A program made the position numbers and the translations under genes. 12,406 nt of DNA from NCBI GenBank assembly GCA_023819545.1, contig JAMWCA010000027.1, positions 1 to 12,406 on the forward strand, in the 5' to 3' direction. Positions within the stretch are counted from its first letter, which is position 1; each line of letters begins with the position of its first letter. Positions 6,516 through 12,406 of this stretch are shown here, one piece after another. The notes under the pieces are model-generated. The model searched no databases. It saw nothing but the letters and a program-made list of their open reading frames with translations, and was not told where the DNA came from. The stretch is from Candidatus Omnitrophota bacterium. GTDB lineage: Bacteria; Ratteibacteria; UBA8468; B48-G9; JAFGKM01.

Positions 6516-7693
6516 AATTCTCCTTCTATTTTTGCAACTTCCATTACATCTTTATCCCCTCTTCCTGAAAGACAGACAACAACTATATCACTTTTTTTAA
6601 ATTTTTTCTTATTTTCTATTAACCAACCAATCGGATGCGCTGATTCTAAAGCAGGGATAATTCCTTCAAGTTCACTTAAAATATGGAATCCTTTTAACGC
6701 GATTTGATCATTTACAGCAAAATATTCAGCCCTTTTCGTCTCTTTATAAAAAGAATGTTCTGGACCTACCCCTGGATAATCAAGTCCTGCTGAAATTGAA
6801 TGAGTTGCTTTTATCTGTCCATAATTGTCCTGTAAAATATATGAAAAACTTCCATGTAAGACACCCTTTTGCCCTTTTGAAAGAGTTGCCGCATGTTTAT
6901 CTGTATTTATTCCAGTCCCTCCTGCTTCAATCCCAATAAATTTAACATTCTTATATTTGTAGAATGGATGAAATAAACCGATACTATTACTTCCTCCTCC
7001 AACACATGCTAATAAAAAATCAGGTAATCTCCTTTCCTTTTCAATAATTTGTTTTTTTGTTTCTTTGCCTATAACAGATTGGAAATTTCTAACAATCATA
7101 GGATAAGGATGAGGACCGACAACCGAACCAATAACATAATGAGTAGTTTTAAAATTAGCAATCCAATCCCTCATCGCTTCATTTATAGCATCTTTTAATG
7201 TTTTACTTCCAGAATTTACAGGAATTACTTTTGCTCCAAGAAGCTTCATTCTATAAACATTCAACTTTTGTCTTTCAACATCAATTTCTCCCATATAAAC
7301 TTCACATTTTATATTAAGTAAAGCACAAACTGTCGCAGTTGCAACACCATGTTGACCTGCTCCAGTTTCTGCAATTATTCGTGTTTTACCCATCATTTTT
7401 GCAAGAAGGACCTGACCAAGAGTGTTATTTATTTTATGAGCGCCTGTAAATACAAGGTCTTCTCTTTTTAAATATACTTTAAATCCAAGGAATTTACTAA
7501 AATTTTCTGCAAAGTATAAAGGAGTTGGTCTTCCTGCATACTCCTTCAATAAATAATTTAATCTTTCTTTAAATTCTTTTGTTTTAGATATTTTTTTATA
7601 TGCAATTTCAAGTTGTTCAAGTGGTTCAATTAATGTCTCAGGAGCAAATTTACCACCAAATATTCCAAATTTTCCTTTTCTATCCGGTAACAT
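6512..7693 (-). CDS. trpB: Tryptophan synthase beta subunit (TrpB1 type)
   Basis: PLP enzyme that condenses indole with L-serine to give tryptophan in the alpha2-beta2 complex. With the start at 7693 the protein has 393 residues and its landmarks take canonical numbers: K87 in GAHKINN (PLP Schiff base) and E109 in AETGAGQHG (catalytic acid). The phosphate cup CVGGGSN, the [13 protein letters not shown] block and the cofactor-ring contact LSGRGDKD follow. I prefer the ATG at 7693 over an upstream in-frame TTG at 7708 because GAGG stands at the right distance before it and the protein then begins [10 protein letters not shown], as family members do. The start lies inside the end of trpF (14-base overlap), so translation is probably coupled. 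It pairs with trpA directly downstream. Confidence 0.97.
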   Translation of the reverse strand: MLPDRKGKFGIFGGKFAPETLIEPLEQLEIAYKKISKTKEFKERLNYLLKEYAGRPTPLYFAENFSKFLGFKVYLKREDLVFTGAHKINNTLGQVLLAKMMGKTRIIAETGAGQHGVATATVCALLNIKCEVYMGEIDVERQKLNVYRMKLLGAKVIPVNSGSKTLKDAINEAMRDWIANFKTTHYVIGSVVGPHPYPMIVRNFQSVIGKETKKQIIEKERRLPDFLLACVGGGSNSIGLFHPFYKYKNVKFIGIEAGGTGINTDKHAATLSKGQKGVLHGSFSYILQDNYGQIKATHSISAGLDYPGVGPEHSFYKETKRAEYFAVNDQIALKGFHILSELEGIIPALESAHPIGWLIENKKKFKKSDIVVVCLSGRGDKDVMEVAKIEGEL

Positions 7694-8321
7694 TTTTAAC
7701 CTCTTCAATAAGTTTTTTTATTTTCTCAATATCTTTTATCCCTGGAGCAATTTCAACTCCTGAAGCAATATCTATTCCAAAGGGTTTATATTTCTTTATT
7801 ATATCTTTTACATTTTCAGGCGTTATTCCACCTGCAATAAAAATTTTATTAAATGGCAATTTGTTTTTTTCAATTTTACTTTCATCTATTAATATTCCAG
7901 TCCCACCTATTTTTTTTTCTACATAAGAATCAAGTAAAAAAAAATCAGCCATTCTATAATATTTTATTTTTTTTAAAACTTCTTGTTTTGTTTTAACTCT
8001 TATTGCTTTAATAACAATCTTTTCAGGGAATATTTTTTTAAATCTATCAATAAGAGAAAAAGGTTCATTCCCATGTAATTGAATTCCATCTAATTTAATT
8101 TTTTTAACGGTTTCATATAATTTTTTTTCATCTGGATTTACAAAAACACCAATTTTTCTAACTTCATTGGATAAATCTTCAATCAATTTTTTTGCTTCAT
8201 TTAATTCAATATATCTTGGACTTTTTTCGTAGAAATTTAATCCAATCCATTTAATACCAACGCTTATTGCATCAACAATATCTTTTTTTCTTTTAAAACC
8301 GCAGATTTTTATTTCAACCAT
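7680..8321 (-). CDS. trpF: Phosphoribosylanthranilate isomerase
   Basis: Catalyses the Amadori rearrangement of N-(5-phosphoribosyl)anthranilate to CdRP, third step of the tryptophan branch. It is a 213-residue TIM barrel. The general base C7 (IKICGFK) and general acid D131 (FFLLDSY) are both present, as are LHGNE (82-86), GGTG (139-142), [10 protein letters not shown] (162-171) and the phosphate-binding DIASGVE (184-190). The ATG shares one base with the stop of the upstream trpB2 gene (TAATG), and the 3' end overlaps trpB. It is a separate gene, not fused to trpC as in enteric bacteria. Confidence 0.97.
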   Translation of the reverse strand: MVEIKICGFKRKKDIVDAISVGIKWIGLNFYEKSPRYIELNEAKKLIEDLSNEVRKIGVFVNPDEKKLYETVKKIKLDGIQLHGNEPFSLIDRFKKIFPEKIVIKAIRVKTKQEVLKKIKYYRMADFFLLDSYVEKKIGGTGILIDESKIEKNKLPFNKIFIAGGITPENVKDIIKKYKPFGIDIASGVEIAPGIKDIEKIKKLIEEVKNVTG

Positions 8322-9664
8322 TAAATTTCAGGTAAATCTTTTAATGCTTCTTTTATTTTTTCTTCAGGGTATTCAAAATCTTCAAGTTTCCCTTCAAAAT
8401 ATTCTCCATAAGCAGAAAGGTCAAAATATCCGTGTCCTGAATGGTTATAGACAATAACTTTTCCTTCTGGAGCATCTTTAGCTTCATCAATAACTGCTTT
8501 TATAGCATGGGTTGTTTCAGGAGCAGGTAAAAAACCTTCTGTTTGAGCAAAAAGGATTCCTGCTTTAAAACATTCTGTTTGATGATAAGCAACTGCTTCA
8601 ACAATTCCAAGTTTATAAAGATGACAGATTAAAGGTGCATCTCCATGATATCTCAATCCACCCGCATGAATTCCAGGTGGAATAAAACTATGTCCGAGAG
8701 TATACATTTTAAGAAGTGGAGTTGTACAAGCCGTATCTCCAAAATCATATCTATATAATCCTTTTGTTAATGTTGGACATGCTTTTGGTTCAACAGCAAC
8801 AAATCTTATATTTTCTCCTTTAAGTTTGTCAGGAACAAAAGGCATAATAAATCCGCCAAAATTACTTCCTCCGCCGACACATCCAATTAAAACATTCGGT
8901 TTTTCTCCAATCATTTCAAGTTGTTTTTTCGTTTCAAGTCCTATAATTGTTTGATGTAATAAAACATGATTCAAAACACTTCCAAGGGAATATTTTGTAT
9001 CCTCTCTTTTTACTGCTTCTTCTATTGCTTCTGATATTGCTATACCTAAACTACCAGGTGAATTAGGGTCTTTTTCTAATACTTTTCTTCCAAATTCTGT
9101 TTTATCTGAAGGGGAAGGATACATAGTTGCCCCCCATGACTGAGCAAGTAATCTTCTATATGGTTTTTGATGATATGAAACCTTAACCATAAAGATCACG
9201 CATTCAAGGTCAAAAAGTTTGCAGGCGAAAGCAAGAGCACTTCCCCATTGACCTGCACCTGTTTCAGTTGTTAATCTTTTTACTCCTTCTATCTTATTAT
9301 AATATGCCTGAGCAATTGCAGTATTTGGTTTATGAGAACCAGGAGGAGATACTGATTCATTTTTAAAATAAATTCTTGCTTTTGTTTTTAATGCTTTTTC
9401 AAGATTTCTTGCTCTATGTAAAGGAGTAGGTCTATAAATTTTATATGCTTTTAAAACCTCATCAGGAATTTCAATCCATCTTTCAGGTGAAAATTCTTGC
9501 ATAATAAGAGACATTGGGAAAATTGGTGCTAAATCATCTGGTGTTACTGGCTGTTTTGTTTTTGGATGGATTACCGGAGGAAGTGGTTCTGGCAGGTCAG
9601 GTAAAATATTATACCAAACTTGAGGCATTTCTCTTTCAGATAAATAAATTTTATTTTCTTCCAT
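8321..9664 (-). CDS. trpB2: TrpB2-type tryptophan synthase beta-like PLP enzyme
   Basis: A second, distantly related beta subunit of 447 residues. The long N-terminal extension with [14 protein letters not shown] (17-30) is the hallmark of TrpB2 and absent from TrpB1. The PLP lysine is K112 in [30 protein letters not shown], the acid in LPAPETTHA and the C-terminal [11 protein letters not shown] complete the fold-type II active site. TrpB2 proteins generally lack the interface for a standard TrpA and act alone on indole and serine; one archaeal TrpB2 subtype is reported to prefer O-phosphoserine. GGAGG five bases before the ATG gives a strong start. Unusually, it is embedded between trpC and trpF in the same operon as trpB1. 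The substrate here is not determined by sequence. Confidence 0.95.
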   Translation of the reverse strand: MEENKIYLSEREMPQVWYNILPDLPEPLPPVIHPKTKQPVTPDDLAPIFPMSLIMQEFSPERWIEIPDEVLKAYKIYRPTPLHRARNLEKALKTKARIYFKNESVSPPGSHKPNTAIAQAYYNKIEGVKRLTTETGAGQWGSALAFACKLFDLECVIFMVKVSYHQKPYRRLLAQSWGATMYPSPSDKTEFGRKVLEKDPNSPGSLGIAISEAIEEAVKREDTKYSLGSVLNHVLLHQTIIGLETKKQLEMIGEKPNVLIGCVGGGSNFGGFIMPFVPDKLKGENIRFVAVEPKACPTLTKGLYRYDFGDTACTTPLLKMYTLGHSFIPPGIHAGGLRYHGDAPLICHLYKLGIVEAVAYHQTECFKAGILFAQTEGFLPAPETTHAIKAVIDEAKDAPEGKVIVYNHSGHGYFDLSAYGEYFEGKLEDFEYPEEKIKEALKDLPEI

Positions 9665-9678
9665 TTTCCCTCCTATTT

Positions 9679-10461
9679 TTAATTTTTCAATTCTTTTATT
9701 TTTTGTTCTATATTTTTACTTTTTAAAATACTTTCTCCTACTAATACACCTTTTACTCCCAAATTTTTAAGAAGCAAAATTTCCTCTTTTTCTTTTATTC
9801 CACTTTCACTTATGACAATTATTTTATCAATAGGTATATGTTTAATCAAATTTAATGTGTTATTTATATCTGTTTTAAGTGTTTTTAAATCTCTATTATT
9901 GATGCCAAGAATTTTGTTTTCCCAGTTTTCAACTATTTTAAAAATTCTTTTTAAATCTTCAATGTTAAATATTTCAATTAAAACTTCAATAGAGATTTTC
10001 TCACAAATTTTTATAAATTTTTTTATCTTCTGGTCTTCAAGGATTCTTACGATTAAAAGAACAAAATCTGCACCATAATACTTTCCTTCATAAATCTGAT
10101 ATTCATCTATAATAAAGTCCTTCATTAAAATTGGAAGAGTAACTACTTCTTTTACTGTTTTTAAATCCTCAATAGAACCCAAAAAATATGGCTCACAGGT
10201 TAAAACAGAAATACCACTTACACCACATTTTTGATAAATTATAGAAATCTTTTTAAAATCTAAATTATTGTTGATTAGACCTAAAGATGGAGAACCCCTT
10301 TTTAATTCTGCAATTAAACCAAAGTGATTTTTTAAACTTTCATATATACTTAAATTTTTTGTCTTTTCAATACTTTCCAAAATTTTTTTAAGTGGAAGTT
10401 TCTTCTTTTTTTCTTCAACAATATTCTTTTTAATTTTAATTATCTCTGAGAGTATATTCAT
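9679..10461 (-). CDS. trpC: Indole-3-glycerol phosphate synthase
   Basis: Closes the indole ring by decarboxylating and dehydrating CdRP to indole-3-glycerol phosphate. The 260-residue barrel has the expected catalytic set by alignment with known enzymes: E52 and K54 in [11 protein letters not shown]114 in [15 protein letters not shown] (methionine replaces the usual arginine just before it), E163 in LIEIF, N189 in GINNRDL, and E219/S220 in ISESG. The phosphate-binding GVLVGES is at 238-244. The ATG overlaps the stop of the upstream TPR gene by four bases (ATGA), and trpB2 starts 14 bases after the stop. There is no fused trpF domain. Confidence 0.97.
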   Translation of the reverse strand: MNILSEIIKIKKNIVEEKKKKLPLKKILESIEKTKNLSIYESLKNHFGLIAELKRGSPSLGLINNNLDFKKISIIYQKCGVSGISVLTCEPYFLGSIEDLKTVKEVVTLPILMKDFIIDEYQIYEGKYYGADFVLLIVRILEDQKIKKFIKICEKISIEVLIEIFNIEDLKRIFKIVENWENKILGINNRDLKTLKTDINNTLNLIKHIPIDKIIVISESGIKEKEEILLLKNLGVKGVLVGESILKSKNIEQKIKELKN

Positions 10462-11072
10462 TTTTCTTCTTTCAACAATTTAATAAATTTCTCTGCAATT
10501 TCTTTTCTTTCAGGATACTTTTCTTTAATTGTTTCCCATTCTTTTATTGCCCTTTCCTTTTCATTCATTTTCATGTAAATATGTGCTTTTAAGTTTTCAA
10601 CATAAAAAGAATGTTCAAATTTTTCTGCCATTTCAAGATATTCAAGTGCCTCTTTATATTTTTTTTCATTAAAATAAAACCATGCAATTTCAAAATATAT
10701 CCTATAATCTTGTGGGTTTTTTCTAATCCCTTTTTTCATAAATTCAAGTGCATAATTTTTTATTTTTTCTTTTTTTTCACCTTGATATTTTGAAGCAATA
10801 CCATTAATAAGAAACCATCCACCAGTTAAATAAGCATTAGTATCTTCAGGCAAAATTTTTGTGATTAAATTAAAAACGGGGAAAATTTTTGAATATTCAC
10901 CTAAGTGCCAGTAATTGTCAACAGTAAGATAAAGTAAATCTACAATTCCTTCTGTTAAATCGGGAAAATTACATAAATCAATCGCTGCTTGTTTTTTTAA
11001 TCCAATCTCAATATCTTCACAAAAAACTATTGAGCTAAAAACAAGTAAAAAAATAATTGAAAGTATTCTCAT
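10458..11072 (-). CDS. Exported TPR-repeat protein inside the trp operon
   Basis: A 204-residue protein with a typical Sec signal peptide at about residues 1-19 (MRILSIIFLLVFSSIVFC, then acidic EDIE). The cysteine is not in a convincing lipobox because phenylalanine precedes it, so a lipoprotein is unlikely but not excluded. The mature part holds tetratricopeptide helices, clearest at about 117-190: NPQDYRIYFEIAWFYFNEKKYKEALEYLEMAE, then a second unit with HIYMKMNEKERAIKEWE and a final KYPERKEIAEKFIKLLKE. It should act outside the cytoplasmic membrane as a protein-binding scaffold; no enzymatic motif is visible. It overlaps trpD by four bases and trpC by four bases, so its translation is tied to both. 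No role in tryptophan synthesis is known for such a protein. Confidence 0.85.
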   Translation of the reverse strand: MRILSIIFLLVFSSIVFCEDIEIGLKKQAAIDLCNFPDLTEGIVDLLYLTVDNYWHLGEYSKIFPVFNLITKILPEDTNAYLTGGWFLINGIASKYQGEKKEKIKNYALEFMKKGIRKNPQDYRIYFEIAWFYFNEKKYKEALEYLEMAEKFEHSFYVENLKAHIYMKMNEKERAIKEWETIKEKYPERKEIAEKFIKLLKEEK

Positions 11073-12073
11073 TTTTTTATAAATTCAAGAATTTTATTAA
11101 ATTTGTTGTAAGGGATTCCTTTTTTTAAAGTTTCCTTAGATAATTCAATTCCTTCTTCAATTTTATTAACAATTCCTGTTGCTTTAAGCAAAAAGGCAGT
11201 ATTCAAACATACTATATCTTTTTTGGGCCCTTTTTCTTTTCCTTTTATTATATCAATAAATATTTCAGCATTTTCTTTTAAATTACCTCCTTTTATATCT
11301 TCAAGATTACATCTTTTCATTCCAAAATCCTCTGGATAAATTTCAAATTCTCTAATTTCTTTGTCAATTTCAACAATATATGTTTTTCCAGTAAGTGTTA
11401 TTTCATCAAGCCCATCTTCGGAATGAAAAACATATCCTTTTATTCCAAAATTTCTGAAAACATTTGGTATAATTTTTAAAAGAAAATAATCATTAACTCC
11501 CATAATTTGATAATTTGCACAAGCAGGATTACATAAAGGTCCTATAATATTAAAAATCGTTCTAAATCCAAGTTCTTTTCTTATTTCTGCAACATTTTTC
11601 ATTGTTTTATGATACAATGGAGCAAACAAAAAGGTAAAGTTAAATTTTTCAAGTAATTCTTTACTTTTTTCTGGTTCAAGGTCTATTTTATATCCGAGAT
11701 ATTCTAAAACATCTGCACTCCCACATTTACTTGTGATAGACCTATTCCCATGTTTTGCTATTGATATACCTAAACAGGAAGCAACTATTGCACAGATAGT
11801 TGATATATTAAATGTTCCAGAGTAGTCACCACCTGTTCCACAGGTATCACCTATTTTTTTCTTGTTTGTTTGTAATTTTAACATTTTTTCTCTTAGTAAT
11901 TTTACTGCTCCTGTTATTTCATCTGAACTCTCTTTTTTTACCTTTAACAAAGTCAAAAAGACAGATGTCTTTATAGGAGAAATTTTTAGCTCCATTATAT
12001 CTTTAAAAACATTATATGTCTCCTCTTTTGTTAAATTTTTATTTTCAAGAAGTTTATGGAATATTTTTTCCAT
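11069..12073 (-). CDS. trpD: Anthranilate phosphoribosyltransferase
   Basis: Transfers phosphoribose from PRPP to anthranilate, the second step of the tryptophan branch. The 334 residues cover the helical N-domain and the alpha/beta domain of the family. The PRPP-binding GTGGD is at 79-83, KHGNRSITSKCGSADVLE spans 107-124, the anthranilate-side R165 lies in AEIRKELG, FNIIGPLCNPA follows, and the magnesium pair D223-E224 is in GLDEITLTG. The start has an excellent Shine-Dalgarno sequence (GAGGAGGT, 12085-12078) five bases before the ATG. The amidotransferase TrpG domain is not fused to it. It is the first full enzyme gene of the cluster, behind a 130-base leader with possible attenuation elements. 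Confidence 0.97.
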   Translation of the reverse strand: MEKIFHKLLENKNLTKEETYNVFKDIMELKISPIKTSVFLTLLKVKKESSDEITGAVKLLREKMLKLQTNKKKIGDTCGTGGDYSGTFNISTICAIVASCLGISIAKHGNRSITSKCGSADVLEYLGYKIDLEPEKSKELLEKFNFTFLFAPLYHKTMKNVAEIRKELGFRTIFNIIGPLCNPACANYQIMGVNDYFLLKIIPNVFRNFGIKGYVFHSEDGLDEITLTGKTYIVEIDKEIREFEIYPEDFGMKRCNLEDIKGGNLKENAEIFIDIIKGKEKGPKKDIVCLNTAFLLKATGIVNKIEEGIELSKETLKKGIPYNKFNKILEFIKK

Positions 12074-12204
12074 TTTTACCTCCTCTTTAAAGAAAAAGAT
12101 TTCTAAATAGAAAAAAAGAGGGAGATTTAAAAAGGAATATTCAACGCCATGAAAGGAAATCTCTTAAATAATTTTTTTTCAAAATTGTTTTAAATTCATC
12201 CATA
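12074..12204 (-). promoter_or_regulatory. trp operon leader with competing base-pairing elements
   Basis: In the minus-strand RNA, element A (AAGAGATTTC, 12165-12156) can pair with B (AAATCTC, 12128-12122; seven pairs), which is followed by CCTC and seven Ts (12117-12111), a weak terminator-like arrangement. A can instead pair with D (GAAATCTTTT, 12103-12094; ten pairs, one G-U). Separately, C (CCTCTTT, 12121-12115) is exactly complementary to AAAGAGG (12088-12082), part of the trpD ribosome-binding site. A:D and C:E cannot form together except as a pseudoknot. Element A lies inside the small Trp-containing reading frame. Stems are AT-rich and the A:B loop is 28 bases, so stability is uncertain; regulation is inferred, not shown. 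Confidence 0.4.
12141..12203 (-). CDS. Candidate trp leader peptide, 20 codons with a Trp codon next to last
   Basis: A short frame starts at the ATG 12203-12201 (MDEFKTILKK...) and ends ...FLSWR followed by TGA (12143-12141). The only Trp codon, TGG at 12149-12147, is the nineteenth. There is no Shine-Dalgarno sequence, but the ATG lies eight bases after the predicted -10 region, at or next to the expected transcript start, so leaderless initiation is possible. Codons 13-16 make up element A of the leader pairing scheme, so a ribosome waiting at TGG would cover it. A single Trp in 20 codons can occur by chance, so the call rests on position and overlap rather than on composition. Confidence 0.4.
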   Translation of the reverse strand: MDEFKTILKKNYLRDFLSWR

Positions 12205-12210
12205 TTTTTA

Positions 12211-12239
12211 AATTAACATAAATTTTAAAAAAATGTCAA
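12211..12239 (-). promoter_or_regulatory. Candidate trp operon promoter
   Basis: A perfect TTGACA (12239-12234) on the minus strand is followed after 17 bases by TTAATT (12216-12211), a weak -10; with a 16-base spacer the box would be GTTAAT. The -35 includes the TGA stop of the upstream gene. The predicted start is around 12204, directly at the leader-peptide ATG. I see no clear terminator before it, so read-through from upstream is also possible. Confidence 0.5.
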
Positions 12240-12406
12240 ATTTTTATGAGAGAAGAAAATAGTATTTTTCTAAATTTAAGGTCGTCGGTTAGGAGATAGT
12301 ATCCATCTTGAAAAGAAAAATTTTTAAAATATATCTCTAATAAAGGTATCATATTATCAAGATTTACTACTGGAAATAAACAAACTTGTTTTGGCAATCT
12401 TTTACT
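12236..12406 (-). CDS. C-terminal fragment of an unidentified protein
   Basis: A minus-strand frame is open from the right edge for 56 codons to a TGA at 12238-12236. The other two minus-strand frames hit stops within the first 13 codons. In DNA this rich in A and T an uninterrupted 56-codon frame is suggestive, and the residues (KRLPKQVCLFPVVNLDNM near the beginning, then FQDGYYLLTDDLKFR) look protein-like, with no low-complexity bias. I do not recognise the family. It does not resemble the C-terminus of TrpE or TrpG, so the missing anthranilate synthase genes are not evident here. The stop codon lies inside the -35 box of the trp promoter. Confidence 0.55.
   Translation of the reverse strand, partial: SKRLPKQVCLFPVVNLDNMIPLLEIYFKNFSFQDGYYLLTDDLKFRKILFSSLIKI

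Noticed and set aside
7600..7926. A 108-codon plus-strand frame with hydrophobic residues over trpB/trpF
   Set aside because: It is antisense to two well-supported enzymes, and its phenylalanine/serine/isoleucine-rich composition is what antisense AT-rich coding DNA gives. Similar plus-strand frames at 9514-9726, 9812-10078, 10611-10793 and 11862-12110 were dropped for the same reason.
12074..12204. T-box riboswitch or TRAP-type binding array in the trp leader
   Set aside because: I see no T-box consensus bulge or specifier arrangement, and no regular run of GAG/TAG triplets. The leader is also short for a T-box.
1..12406. CRISPR arrays, insertion sequences or attachment sites
   Set aside because: No regularly spaced direct repeats, transposase genes or terminal inverted repeats were seen. 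The only long similarity within the window is the diverged pair of URO-D genes.

Overview
The window is strongly AT-rich bacterial DNA (roughly 27-30% GC by eye, not computed). Genes are tightly packed, many stops and starts overlap by 1-14 bases, and AGA/AAA/TTT codons dominate. The protein set is a bacterial trp cluster containing a TrpB2-type enzyme, two URO-D/MtaA-like methyltransferase-type proteins and an AraB-like FGGY kinase. This suggests an uncultured, probably anaerobic and possibly thermophilic lineage. I cannot assign a phylum from the sequence alone.

Layout, left to right. (1) Bases 1-116, minus strand: the first 38 codons of a ribulokinase-like FGGY sugar kinase, cut by the window edge. 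(2) Bases 166-2032, plus strand: a YggS/PLPBP-family PLP-binding protein, a tRNA-Ser(CGA) lying 11 bases behind it, and 23 bases further on a URO-D family protein. (3) Bases 2029-3121, minus strand: a paralogous URO-D gene pointing at the first, broken by one frameshift in a nine-base homopolymer. (4) Bases 3169-3582, plus strand: an unrecognised 137-residue protein, divergent from the broken gene across 47 bases. (5) Bases 12203 down to 3614, minus strand: a long biosynthetic cluster in the order leader peptide - trpD - exported TPR protein - trpC - trpB2 - trpF - trpB - trpA - membrane/coiled-coil protein - homoserine dehydrogenase. (6) Bases 12236-12406, minus strand: the C-terminal end of an unidentified protein.

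The trp genes cover phosphoribosyl transfer (TrpD), isomerisation (TrpF), indole-ring closure (TrpC) and the tryptophan synthase alpha and beta subunits (TrpA, TrpB). All visible catalytic residues are intact. Anthranilate synthase (trpE/trpG) is not in the window. A second, TrpB2-type beta subunit is built into the same operon between trpC and trpF, and an exported TPR protein is locked between trpD and trpC by two 4-base overlaps. Behind trpA, a hairpin and a good promoter-like sequence suggest that the membrane protein and hom form a partly separate unit.

The most interesting regulatory signal is upstream of trpD. A strong -35 box sits on the stop codon of the preceding gene. The predicted transcript start coincides with the ATG of a 20-codon reading frame whose penultimate codon is TGG (Trp). 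The following leader can form mutually exclusive pairings, one of which ends in a T run and another of which covers the trpD Shine-Dalgarno sequence. Several other genes here also have -10-like boxes only 7-20 bases from their start codons, suggesting that leaderless or very short leader mRNAs are common in this organism.
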